Origin: JAFMKE01 sp047621945
GTDB lineage: Bacteria; Bacteroidota; Bacteroidia; Chitinophagales; UBA8649
Assembly: GCA_047621945.1 (NCBI GenBank)
Contig: JBLHMK010000080.1
Span: 1 to 12,310 of the forward strand
Direction of reading: 5' to 3'
Length of the DNA: 12,310 nucleotides
Numbering within the stretch: position 1 is the first letter of the stretch; every line of letters begins with the position of its first letter. Both the position numbers and the translations under genes were made by a program. The notes below the pieces were generated by a model, which saw only the letters and a list, made by a program, of their open reading frames with translations, was not told where the DNA came from and searched no databases. Shown here in pieces: positions 1 through 7,398 of this stretch.

Positions 1-362
1 AAGTCATTGCGGCCCAGCCGAATGAAAATATTGAAATTTGGGGAGATGGTTTACAAACGAGATCCTTTCTCTACATCGATGATTGCATTGACGCTATTCG
101 ACTGTTAGTTGAAAGCGAGGAATCAGGGCCCTTTAACATTGGTTCAGAGGAAATGATCAGCATAAACGATTTTGCCAAGTTGATTGTTAAGCTCAGCAAG
201 AAAGAAGTCGGTATCAAAAACATTGATGGTCCGACGGGCGTTAGAGGTCGTTGCTCTGACAATAAACTGATTCGAGAAAAGTTGAATTGGGAACCTAAAT
301 ATAAGCTTCAAGAAGGCATTGCTAAAACCTATGATTGGATTGCCGATCAAATGGGTAAGTAA
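1..362 (+). CDS. GDP-mannose 3,5-epimerase-like NAD-dependent epimerase, C-terminal part
   Basis: This is a partial gene: the reading frame is open from the window edge (codons in the frame of base 3) and stops at TAA 360-362, leaving about 119 C-terminal residues of an extended short-chain dehydrogenase/reductase. Visible blocks are IEIWGDGLQTRSFLYIDD, which is typical of the substrate-binding half of sugar-nucleotide epimerases, then PFNIGSEEMISIND, and GPTGVRGRCSDN. The last block closely resembles the GPEGVRGRNSDN stretch I recall from plant GDP-mannose 3,5-epimerase, so that specificity is preferred over UDP-glucose 4-epimerase or GDP-mannose dehydratase. Such an enzyme converts GDP-D-mannose to GDP-L-galactose or GDP-L-gulose in the cytoplasm, as a glycan precursor. 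The NAD-binding Rossmann motif and the catalytic Tyr/Lys lie outside the window, so activity cannot be judged. An ATG at 153 lies inside the domain and is not the true start. Confidence 0.85.
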   Translation, partial: VIAAQPNENIEIWGDGLQTRSFLYIDDCIDAIRLLVESEESGPFNIGSEEMISINDFAKLIVKLSKKEVGIKNIDGPTGVRGRCSDNKLIREKLNWEPKYKLQEGIAKTYDWIADQMGK

Positions 363-437
363 AAAAAAGCTGACAGGTTCAAGAACCATAACTTCTTCAA
401 GATTATAAGAGGCCCCACCTAACTTCCCCACAGGGGT

Positions 438-693
438 AATTACCCACTTAATGGGATTGTTGGATAAATCTTAACTACTATGAAGATTTCGAATAGCTAA
501 CCGATTCCATTCTTTACTTTTTATTCAGCATAAAGCTTTTCAGCGGTATTCATGAGATCGCTTCGCTAAGTTGGCTTGACCCAAAAAGTAACAAAAAAAG
601 TCAAGGCGGTAAATGAAATTTCCTCCTAAACAAAATTAATTTAATGCCAATCCGAACAGTGCAAACAACGTTAATCCCATTTACTGGGTAATT
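438..693. repeat. Imperfect inverted repeat pair bounding about 255 bases
   Basis: The left arm at 438-458 and the reverse complement of the right arm at 673-693 match at 19 of 21 positions. The shared core is aattaccca, four variable bases, then atgggatt. Each arm is itself partly palindromic (CCCA and TGGG around a 5-base AT spacer), so the pair is also similar in direct orientation. The arrangement could be the ends of a small non-autonomous mobile element (MITE-like), or two copies of a short palindromic intergenic repeat. No transposase and no clear target-site duplication is seen. Confidence 0.5.
575..605. repeat. Short inverted repeat, resembles Bacteroidota intergenic repeat
   Basis: The arms cttgac (575-580) and gtcaag (600-605) are perfect reverse complements around a 19-base A-rich spacer. 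The string ttgacccaaaaagtaacaaa resembles a repeat I recall from many Bacteroidota genomes. It lies inside the interval bounded by the larger inverted repeat at 438-693. The long loop makes a transcription terminator unlikely. Confidence 0.35.
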
Positions 694-812
694 TAGAAGA
701 AAAGCCGCTCTCTGGCAATTTTCTGCCCAAAGTGATGAATGAAAAATTAATTTGCTTGTCAGTTAGATTTGTTCTTCTGGATACTTGTAATTCTTAACCT
801 GCCCGATTCCTT

Positions 813-1718
813 TTATTTTTGCAACAATCGCCAACGAATTTCATCCAAGCGCTTCTTACATTTCTGGACAAAAGATTTCCCCTCCAATTCCATATAGTTT
901 TTTGTAAAAAGACTCGGGTTGAGTAACCATTTCAGCGCTCGCTTTGGAAATGGCAAGGCAGCATAAGGGAATTTTTCTAGTTTGAAGAATGGCTTTAAGG
1001 CAGCTTGCACTTTAGTGAAAAACTCGCTGCGATTGTGTTTGTAGAAAGCATTGCTTCGAGGCACTAAAACATCGACTCCAATATGAAAAGTGAGGTGTTG
1101 GTCGGGAATGTACAATGGCTTCTCCGCTAAGGAAAAAATGTTGTGTGCCAAGGCTACACCGATAAATGAAACACCCACACATATATCTTCCAAAATAAAT
1201 TTATCAAGAAGTGAACGTTTAAAAACAAAGCAATCAAAGCCAGGATGAGAAGCACCTAAGTCGGCATAGATTTCAGGCAATTCTTCCACTTTCGTATATT
1301 TTGACTGCAATCTTCTTCTATTGATTACAAGGGCATCATGACCTTTGGCAATTTGGAGCGCCACATAAGTATAAAAATGAGGCATTAATCCTATATCGAC
1401 ATTAGTATAAATCAAATAATCAGCATTCGAATTTTCTTTAAGAACCTTCAGAATGTCGGCAATAAGCGGCAATTTTCTATCCTTCAGTTCTGTATTTACG
1501 TCCAATACACTTCTTTCAAGATTTGGAAGTACCGAAAACCCTGAAGGTATAATTTCCTTATCTTCTTCGAATTGGGTGGTATATAACGAAACCTCACACC
1601 TCGCTTTTGCCTGTTCTTGAGCCTCCAAAATGCTGGCAAAAGTAATAGGCTGAGCGTGGTATAAATCGGAACTTTCCCTTATCTTTACGGGGTTGATAAT
1701 GTGAGCGAAGTGCAGCAA
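813..1718 (-). CDS. Putative glycosyltransferase-like protein
   Basis: A 301-residue soluble protein. I recognise no precise family. The visible features suggest a GT-A-like nucleotide-sugar-binding fold: an N-terminal strand LHFAHIINPV, then YLIYTNVDIG (residues 101-110) with Asn-Val-Asp where a DxD metal site would sit after a hydrophobic strand. HPGFDCFVFKRSLL (158-171) and LTFHIG (209-214) could supply acceptor and metal ligands. The C-terminus is basic (KSFVQKCKKRLDEIRWRLLQ), like several oxygenases in the window. No ATG is available: the frame opens with TTG at 1718, and a stop lies five codons upstream. The start is supported because the first predicted strand begins there. This start shares one base with the start of the oppositely oriented aminotransferase gene, leaving no room for a conventional divergent promoter region. 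The locus context suggests glycan synthesis. Confidence 0.65.
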   Translation of the reverse strand: MLHFAHIINPVKIRESSDLYHAQPITFASILEAQEQAKARCEVSLYTTQFEEDKEIIPSGFSVLPNLERSVLDVNTELKDRKLPLIADILKVLKENSNADYLIYTNVDIGLMPHFYTYVALQIAKGHDALVINRRRLQSKYTKVEELPEIYADLGASHPGFDCFVFKRSLLDKFILEDICVGVSFIGVALAHNIFSLAEKPLYIPDQHLTFHIGVDVLVPRSNAFYKHNRSEFFTKVQAALKPFFKLEKFPYAALPFPKRALKWLLNPSLFTKNYMELEGKSFVQKCKKRLDEIRWRLLQK

Positions 1719-2488
1719 TGAAAAGAGAAATTAAGTTTAATAGTTTTTATTCTTCGAACAATTATACGAAGAACTTAGAGAAACTTTTTGCCGATTATGA
1801 ATTATTTCGACAAAAGCACTTTTCCAATGAGTGTATTGAGCTCTTAAAAGAAGATTATCCAAATTCAGAAATTCCACTAACGCATTCAGCCACAGGGGCT
1901 TTAGAGATGGTTGCCTTATCTTTAGATATCCAAGAAGGCGATGAAATTATTTTACCCAGTTTTACTTTTGTATCCACCGCAAGTGCTTTTGCTTTAAAAG
2001 GAGCTAAACTTGTTTTTGTTGATATTGAGATGGATACACTAGGCATAAATCCTGAATTAGTTAAAGGAGCAATCACTGAAAAAACCAAAGCAATTGTATG
2101 TGTGCATTACGCAATTGATGAATTGGTGTCTATTGCCAAAGCTCATCAGTACTTTGAGCAATTAAAAGAATTGTCAAATATAGGAATTGGCTTATTCTCA
2201 GAAAGTAAGATTGAAAACAACTACCATGAGTTTTATATGATTAGTAGAAGCCAAGCCGAAAGAGTTCAACTAATTAAGGTTTTAAAGGAAAATGGCATCG
2301 AGGCTATGTTTCATTACATCCCCTTACAAAGTTCCGCTTATGGAAGCAAGTTTAAGTATTTCATGAAAAACAAACAAACTGACCTCGTTTCTGCAAGGCT
2401 ATTAAGACTGTCTTTGCATCAAAATATGGATGCCGATAATGTAGATTATATAGCTTCCTTAATACATAAATTCTATAAAAATGCCTAA
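1718..2488 (+). CDS. DegT/DnrJ/EryC1 (RffA-like) sugar aminotransferase, internally deleted and probably inactive
   Basis: The 256 residues start and end like dTDP-4-amino-4,6-dideoxygalactose transaminases (RffA/WecE/FdtB type, usually about 370-380 residues). Family blocks seen are THSATGALEM (55-64), GDEIILPSFTFVSTASAFAL (74-93), GAKLVFVD (95-102) and AIVCVHYA (125-132). The protein then jumps to C-terminal sequence, including MFHYIPL (197-203) and LLRLSLHQNM (228-237). About 120 central residues are missing in frame, with the junction within residues 132-145. The lost part holds the VEDAAQ-type Asp that contacts the PLP nitrogen and the Lys that forms the Schiff base. Catalysis is therefore not expected. 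No stop or frameshift is present, and the end overlaps the permease start by 8 bases, so translation may persist for coupling. It is best read as a decaying or structural remnant of an amino-sugar step. Confidence 0.8.
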   Translation: MKREIKFNSFYSSNNYTKNLEKLFADYELFRQKHFSNECIELLKEDYPNSEIPLTHSATGALEMVALSLDIQEGDEIILPSFTFVSTASAFALKGAKLVFVDIEMDTLGINPELVKGAITEKTKAIVCVHYAIDELVSIAKAHQYFEQLKELSNIGIGLFSESKIENNYHEFYMISRSQAERVQLIKVLKENGIEAMFHYIPLQSSAYGSKFKYFMKNKQTDLVSARLLRLSLHQNMDADNVDYIASLIHKFYKNA

Positions 2489-3290
2489 AACAATCATTAG
2501 TGCCGAGCCGGATAGCTTAGCAAGCTATTTGAATAAGATCTGGCAACACAAATCTTTAATCGTCACTCTAGCCAAAAGAGATTTAAAAATTAAATATGCA
2601 CAGACCACTTTAGGTTTGGCATGGACGGTGTTGCAACCTCTTGTTGCGGTAATTGTTTATACCCTTTTCTTTTCAGTTTTAATGGATTTCGAAACGGAAT
2701 ATCCCTATGTGCTTTTTGTCTTAAGCGGCATTCTGCTTTGGGGCTTATTCAATTATATCTTTTCTCAAGGGAGCGCTTGTCTCTATCAGAATCAAGAATT
2801 GATAAAAAAACTATCCTTCCCAAAAATAATTCTACCATTGTCTAAAGCAATAGGTGGTTTGGTAGAGTTTGCAATAACCTCCCTGATATTTGTTGTATTA
2901 TTCCTGTATTATGAGCAAGTTATAAGTATTAAACTATTAATTATTCCCCTTTTGGTTGCTTTGCTCTCTTTATTTTCTCTAGGTTTAGCATTATTACTAA
3001 ACGCATTTACTTTAAAAAACCGAGATTTAAATCACATCATTCCGTTTTTTATAAATTTTGGGATTTGGCTTACTCCGGTTTTCTATCCAGTTTCAATACT
3101 CCCTGAAGGATTCAAAAATTTAATTTATATCAATCCCATTGCTGCTATCATCCAATTGTTTAGATGGTCTATGTTTAATGACACCTTAAATCCCTCCGTT
3201 TTTATTGGACTTTGCCTAAGTTTTCTTATCTTTATACTAGGGGTTTTTTCATTTAAAAAAATGGAAGATAAAATTATTGATTTACTATGA
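2481..3290 (+). CDS. wzm: ABC-2 polysaccharide export permease (Wzm type)
   Basis: This 269-residue integral inner-membrane protein carries the N-terminal cytoplasmic signature of polysaccharide ABC permeases, AKRDLKIKYAQTTLGLAWTV (31-50), including the motif before membrane segment 1. About six hydrophobic segments follow (roughly 48-68, 75-95, 125-145, 150-172, 185-206 and 235-257), with TPVFYPVSILP (198-208) and a late INPI (217-220) as in Wzm/KpsM/TagG-like proteins. It should pair with the Wzt-type ATPase at 10201 to move an undecaprenyl-linked glycan across the inner membrane. The start overlaps the aminotransferase stop by 8 bases. Its end overlaps the first oxygenase as ATGA, so it is co-translated within the same operon. 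The unusual feature is that the ATPase gene is not adjacent but about 6.9 kb downstream. Confidence 0.9.
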   Translation: MPKTIISAEPDSLASYLNKIWQHKSLIVTLAKRDLKIKYAQTTLGLAWTVLQPLVAVIVYTLFFSVLMDFETEYPYVLFVLSGILLWGLFNYIFSQGSACLYQNQELIKKLSFPKIILPLSKAIGGLVEFAITSLIFVVLFLYYEQVISIKLLIIPLLVALLSLFSLGLALLLNAFTLKNRDLNHIIPFFINFGIWLTPVFYPVSILPEGFKNLIYINPIAAIIQLFRWSMFNDTLNPSVFIGLCLSFLIFILGVFSFKKMEDKIIDLL

Positions 3291-4222
3291 GAAATGTTCT
3301 TAACAACGATGATCTCGAGCATGAATTCCAAAAAAATGGATATATCAGTGTGCCTTTTTTGAATACACAAGAGGTTGCCGAGTTAAAAGAAATTTTCTTC
3401 AATACCCTACCCGAAAGTGGTGGTCAAATTACTTCAGGAGAAATTAAGGTTAATGAAGAACATTTAATCACTTATGACTTTACATTTATAGACAAAAACA
3501 TTGAATACAAGAGAAAAGTATTTGATGTAATCACGAAGTATTTCGAACCTCATATGAAACAATTATTGGCGGAATACAAGCCTATAATTGCCAACTTTAT
3601 TCGGAAAAAGCCTGATTCGGGAGAAGTTCCATTGCACCAAAACTGGGCATTTGCCGATGAAAGGAAGTATAGTACTGTTTCCATTTGGTGTCCTTTAGTG
3701 GATTCTTCTGCCGAAAATGGAACCTTACAAGTTGTTCCTGGCAGTCACAAGCGCTTTGGAGAAAATCGCGGGCCAATGGTTCCTTGGGAGTTAGACGGTA
3801 TTAAAAATGAAATTATTAAAAATCATTTAGTGCCGCTTGAAACAAAAGCGGGAGATTGTGTTGTTCTTGATGATAGTATAATACACTATTCTAATATTAA
3901 CAAAACCGAGGGATTGCGATTGGCAGTTCAACTCATTTGTATTCCCAAAGAAACTCCCTCCTATCATTACTATCTGGATCCTGCCGCAAAAGACCAAAAA
4001 ATTGAAGTTCTAGAGGTTGACCATGAATTTTATCTTGAATTCAACCCATGGAAATTACCTACAAATAAAAAAGTAGTAGCTAAAGTTCCCTACGAAATGG
4101 CACCCCTTACAGAAGACCAATTTACTAAAAAATTAAAAGGACATAGGTTTGATGAAAGGACCATAAAGCAGCCTCATTCATTCATTCAAAAAATAAAAAC
4201 ACTGTTTCAAGCTAAAGCATAA
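3287..4222 (+). CDS. Phytanoyl-CoA dioxygenase (PhyH) family protein 1, variant iron site
   Basis: A 311-residue cytoplasmic protein with the PhyH-type double-stranded beta-helix of Fe(II)/2-oxoglutarate oxygenases. Visible features are an N-terminal NGYISVPFLN block (17-26), the proximal iron motif region PLHQNWAFADE (115-125), AENGTLQVVPGSH (142-154), the distal ligand H200 in DDSIIHYS, and R211 as the expected 2-oxoglutarate anchor. The acidic iron ligand is changed: H117-Q118-N119 stands where all six other paralogs in the window have His-Gln-Asp. Activity may be reduced, altered or absent. The C-terminus is basic and amphipathic (SFIQKIKTLFQAKA) but lacks the YTPLNI tail of its neighbours. 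The start overlaps the permease stop as ATGA. A 72-base gap, the longest within the oxygenase run, separates it from the next gene. The substrate is unknown. Confidence 0.88.
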   Translation: MRNVLNNDDLEHEFQKNGYISVPFLNTQEVAELKEIFFNTLPESGGQITSGEIKVNEEHLITYDFTFIDKNIEYKRKVFDVITKYFEPHMKQLLAEYKPIIANFIRKKPDSGEVPLHQNWAFADERKYSTVSIWCPLVDSSAENGTLQVVPGSHKRFGENRGPMVPWELDGIKNEIIKNHLVPLETKAGDCVVLDDSIIHYSNINKTEGLRLAVQLICIPKETPSYHYYLDPAAKDQKIEVLEVDHEFYLEFNPWKLPTNKKVVAKVPYEMAPLTEDQFTKKLKGHRFDERTIKQPHSFIQKIKTLFQAKA

Positions 4223-4294
4223 ATTGATGGTTTATACAACAATCATCCATTCCTTGCCTAATAAAAAAACATATTAAATATTAAAACTACATCC

Positions 4295-5371
4295 ATGAAA
4301 GCTCTTTTTAAAGATGAGAACAAACAAAAGTTTTTTGAAAAAAACGGGTATGTGAAATTTCCTATGCTTGACATAGAGGAAGTTGACGTTTTAAAAAAAT
4401 TCTTTTATGAAGAGGACCTAAGGGTTCTTAGCGGATATGGTTTCAACATGAGTATGGAAAATGAAGACAAGCAAAAAGTTGCTAGGATTCGAGAAAAAAT
4501 ATATGAAATAGCTCTTCCAAAAGCAATGGAGCACTTTTACAATGCGAAAGTAATAGCAGGAAGTTTTGTTGTTAAAGAAAAAAACCCACAAGGAGTAGTT
4601 CCCCCTCACCAAGATTGGACTTTTGTTGAAAACGAAGGTGAATACTATTCTGTTACTTGTTGGATTCCATTAGTACCCACCAAACTAGAAAATGGTTATA
4701 TGGGTGTTATCAAAGGCAGTCATTTAATGTATGATAACATTAGACCTTCCCCTTCCCCTCAAGTTCCTACACCATTGATGGAGCATTTGTTTACTATCTT
4801 TCCCTATCTCGAAATGTTCGAAATGCAGCCGGGAGAAGCTTTAATTTTTGACCATAGAACTTTTCACGCATCAAGCCCGAACATTACAGATAATCCTAGA
4901 ATAGCCATTGGAATTGGTTTTACGCAACAAGATGCAGAAATATGTCATTACTCCTTAAAGCAAAATGGAAAGAAAGACACTTTGATTAAATACAAGGTTG
5001 ATGATGCCTTTTTACTGAAATACGACAATGCTAAAATTTCTAAGATGTACGACGAGCAAGTTGAAATTGATGGATACGAAGCTCTAGAGGAAATTCCATA
5101 TGCGTGTCCGAAGCCAAGTTCTGATGAGTTGCTAAAACTTATCAAAGACGCAGGAAACGAGTTCAATATTGAGTTGTGTGAACATATGGCTAAATTGTTT
5201 AACTATAGTATGGATGGCTCTCAAAATGAGTCTGCCAAAGTAGAAGAAATACAAGAAACTCAAACTGAAACTCAAAGTGAGCTCGCTTCAGAACCGAATC
5301 TTCCATTTTGGAAAGTGTATACTCCGCTAAATATTATTAGAGAAGTCAAGCTTAGAATCACTGGAAAATAA
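4295..5371 (+). CDS. Phytanoyl-CoA dioxygenase (PhyH) family protein 2, YTPLNI-tailed
   Basis: A 358-residue Fe(II)/2-oxoglutarate oxygenase, the longest of the set. The iron ligands are H105 and D107 in PPHQDWTFVE and H191 in RTFHASSPN, with R202 as the 2-oxoglutarate anchor. LENGYMGVIKGSH (131-143) takes the place of the usual ENG-PGSH loop. After the catalytic core there is a polar Glu/Gln/Thr-rich linker (about 311-336), then the tail FWKVYTPLNIIREVKLRI (338-355) shared with the next three genes. The linker plus tail resembles a tethered docking or membrane-surface helix, which is an inference. No Shine-Dalgarno sequence precedes the ATG, as is common in Bacteroidota. Four bases separate the stop from the next start. 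The substrate is not deducible; the operon points to a glycan, glycolipid or sugar nucleotide. Confidence 0.9.
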   Translation: MKALFKDENKQKFFEKNGYVKFPMLDIEEVDVLKKFFYEEDLRVLSGYGFNMSMENEDKQKVARIREKIYEIALPKAMEHFYNAKVIAGSFVVKEKNPQGVVPPHQDWTFVENEGEYYSVTCWIPLVPTKLENGYMGVIKGSHLMYDNIRPSPSPQVPTPLMEHLFTIFPYLEMFEMQPGEALIFDHRTFHASSPNITDNPRIAIGIGFTQQDAEICHYSLKQNGKKDTLIKYKVDDAFLLKYDNAKISKMYDEQVEIDGYEALEEIPYACPKPSSDELLKLIKDAGNEFNIELCEHMAKLFNYSMDGSQNESAKVEEIQETQTETQSELASEPNLPFWKVYTPLNIIREVKLRITGK

Positions 5372-5375
5372 GCGC

Positions 5376-6377
5376 ATGTTTGAGTTTAAAAAAATAAAAC
5401 AAGTTTTCAAAGATCCCAAAATGCAAGAAACCTTTGAGCGAGAGGGTTTTGTTATTGTAGATTTTTATGCACCTGAAGAAATCCACGAAGTTAAAAACTT
5501 GTACAGAAATCTACATCCCAAAGACGAAGAAGGATTCTTTCCCAGTGCTTATTCCAAAGATAAACATTACAGAGAGACTACAGATTTAGAATTAAAGCGA
5601 ATTGGAAGTCAAAAATTTGAAGAACTCTTGAAAGATTATCAAATTATCAATGGCTGTTTTATCGTTAAATCCCCTAGTCAGGATAGTTATTTGCACGTTC
5701 ATCAAGACATGACTTTAGTGGATGAATCCGAATTTACGGGGATGAATATATGGACAACAACGGTTGATTTAACTGATGAAAATGGCGTTCTTTATCTCTT
5801 GCCTGGAAGTCATAGATTCTTTCCAACCTACAGAGGACATACCTTGCCAGGATTTTACGACCCTATTCAGGAAGAGATTAAAGATTACATGACTCCATAC
5901 TATTTAAAAGCTGGACAAGCCATAATTTTTGATCAAAGCATTGTTCATTTCTCTCCACCAAACATTAGTGAAGAAGTACGCATCGTAAGCAACGTTTATT
6001 TCACACATAAAGATGCTCGTTTTCAAATATGCTATCACGATAAAGAAGACCCTGCATTTAAAAATAAGGTGGAGCTCTTTGAACAAGATTTATCCTTTAT
6101 GAGCAATTATGAACAATTTGGACAAAACATCTATAGCAAACCTAAAATGGGAACTAGTCTTGGACTGGTTGACTATAACTTTCCAAAACTGTCCTTAGAT
6201 GATTTGGAGAACCTCTTCAACAAGAAACGATTAAGGGACTTTACGAATACAAAAAAAGTTGCCCAACCCAAAGAAGAGCACATTCTTGTTGAGAAAACAA
6301 AACCTAGCTTTTTTAAAATTTATACACCACTTAACATATTGAGAGAAATAAAACTAAGGTTATCAAAATCGATATAA
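5376..6377 (+). CDS. Phytanoyl-CoA dioxygenase (PhyH) family protein 3, YTPLNI-tailed
   Basis: A 333-residue oxygenase with a complete predicted iron site: H109 and D111 in HVHQDMTLVDE, H191 in SIVHFSPPN, and R202 for 2-oxoglutarate. DENGVLYLLPGSH (134-146) is a canonical PhyH loop. Its HQD is followed by Met, where the other paralogs have Trp. The region after the core (MGTSLGLVDYNFPKL, 248-262) aligns by eye with MGTS/VGKS-type segments of other paralogs in the window. A Lys/Glu-rich linker leads to the tail FFKIYTPLNILREIKLRL (312-329). Compared with protein 2 the tail codons differ at many synonymous positions, so the protein sequence, not merely the DNA, appears to be maintained. The gene starts 4 bases after its upstream neighbour. 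Confidence 0.9.
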   Translation: MFEFKKIKQVFKDPKMQETFEREGFVIVDFYAPEEIHEVKNLYRNLHPKDEEGFFPSAYSKDKHYRETTDLELKRIGSQKFEELLKDYQIINGCFIVKSPSQDSYLHVHQDMTLVDESEFTGMNIWTTTVDLTDENGVLYLLPGSHRFFPTYRGHTLPGFYDPIQEEIKDYMTPYYLKAGQAIIFDQSIVHFSPPNISEEVRIVSNVYFTHKDARFQICYHDKEDPAFKNKVELFEQDLSFMSNYEQFGQNIYSKPKMGTSLGLVDYNFPKLSLDDLENLFNKKRLRDFTNTKKVAQPKEEHILVEKTKPSFFKIYTPLNILREIKLRLSKSI

Positions 6378-6390
6378 AAAACAAAAAACA

Positions 6391-7395
6391 ATGCCTGCAA
6401 AAAGAATATTCCATACCACAGCTCAGCAAGAATTGTTCGAAAAACAAGGTTTTCTAGTAATAGAAAATTTCTTGAATACTGAGGAAGTAGCACATATGGA
6501 TGAATTATTCGATGAGATTCATCCAAATTTACCAAAATCAGGCTTTTATGCAGGAAGTTACTCGAAAGATTTCGAATACAAGAAAAAAGTAAGTGAAGAA
6601 ATAAAAGTAGTTTACCATAGAGCTTATGAAGCTCATTTTAAGGATTACACGCCATTTGGAGGAGCATTCCTTTTCAAAATGCCATCTCCTGATTCTGATT
6701 TATTCATTCATCAAGATTGGACAGTTGTTGACGAAAGCAAACACATTGCCTTGAATGTTTGGGTTCCACTTTGCGATATTACTCTTGAAAATGGACCTTT
6801 AATGGTTCTCCCGGGAAGCCACTACAACAATTATCCGGTTGTAAGAGCTCCTACTATGCGTTACTTTTTTGATAACGATTACGAAAGGGCAATGAGGCAA
6901 TTAGAACCTATTCTAGTAAAAGCCGGCACCGCTGTGGTATTGAATCAATCTTTAGTACATTATTCGCCTCCTAACGCCTCTGGAAAGATTAGAAAAGCAA
7001 TAACCGCTGGAATAAAAACGAAAGATGCCCAAATGATCTTTCATTTCAAAGATCCACAAAAGAATGAAAACATACTAGAAAAATTTGAAATGGATGATGA
7101 CTTTTTTATCCATTTTGAAGATTTCTTTAAGGATATATATAAGCGTCCAACTGTAGGCAAAAGCATAGGCAACATAGACTACACTCTTCCAACATTACAA
7201 GGAGAAGATTTAGAAGTACTTCTTAAAACAATGAAAGAAAAAGCTGGGTATGAGTATAAGGAACCTATAGCTCCAGAGATAGAGACACCAAAAGAAGAGG
7301 TGCCATCAACTCCAGAAGATACTCGATCATTCTGGCAAATCTACACCCCTATAAATATTCTAAAAGAAATCAAATTTCGGATAACCGGAAATTAA
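6391..7395 (+). CDS. Phytanoyl-CoA dioxygenase (PhyH) family protein 4, YTPINI-tailed
   Basis: A 334-residue oxygenase. The iron ligands are H107 and D109 in FIHQDWTVVDE and H190 in SLVHYSPPN; R201 is the predicted 2-oxoglutarate anchor. LENGPLMVLPGSH (132-144) is intact. FYAGSYSKDFEYKKK (52-66) and the late HFEDFFKDIYKRPTVGKS (241-258) resemble the corresponding parts of protein 3, so these two are probably closer relatives. A Pro/Glu/Thr-rich linker (about 290-312) precedes the tail FWQIYTPINILKEIKFRI (314-331). The start is the ATG after a short A-rich leader, 13 bases downstream of protein 3, with no Shine-Dalgarno sequence. The reaction is likely hydroxylation or a related oxidation of an unknown small molecule or glycan. 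Confidence 0.9.
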   Translation: MPAKRIFHTTAQQELFEKQGFLVIENFLNTEEVAHMDELFDEIHPNLPKSGFYAGSYSKDFEYKKKVSEEIKVVYHRAYEAHFKDYTPFGGAFLFKMPSPDSDLFIHQDWTVVDESKHIALNVWVPLCDITLENGPLMVLPGSHYNNYPVVRAPTMRYFFDNDYERAMRQLEPILVKAGTAVVLNQSLVHYSPPNASGKIRKAITAGIKTKDAQMIFHFKDPQKNENILEKFEMDDDFFIHFEDFFKDIYKRPTVGKSIGNIDYTLPTLQGEDLEVLLKTMKEKAGYEYKEPIAPEIETPKEEVPSTPEDTRSFWQIYTPINILKEIKFRITGN

Positions 7396-7398
7396 GCT

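Larger units (their letters stand above)
363..812. other. 450-base gene-free region, repeat-like
   Basis: No convincing gene is seen here on either strand. The left part (about 370-460), read on the minus strand, gives a G-rich stretch including ggggaagttaggtgggg. The middle contains ttggcttgacccaaaaagta and the matching gtcaag. From memory, both resemble dispersed intergenic repeats common in Bacteroidota genomes, but this is recollection and was not searched. Two inverted-repeat structures are listed separately. The region separates the rightward epimerase from the 3' end of the leftward glycosyltransferase-like gene, so it should hold their transcription ends. No GC-rich hairpin followed by a T-run is obvious. 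Confidence 0.6.

Noticed and set aside
144..431. Leftward 95-residue open frame over the epimerase end and repeat region
   Set aside because: Most of it is antisense to the well-supported epimerase frame, and the rest is repeat-like DNA with no recognisable protein.
426..436. cccc-aca-gggg hairpin as a terminator for the epimerase
   Set aside because: The stem is only 4 base pairs and no T-run follows. It is more likely part of the repeat-like block.
4223..4294. Possible internal promoter between oxygenases 1 and 2
   Set aside because: The 72 bases are AT-rich but show no clear Bacteroidota TTG / TAnnTTTG arrangement and no good sigma-70 pair, so no site is called.
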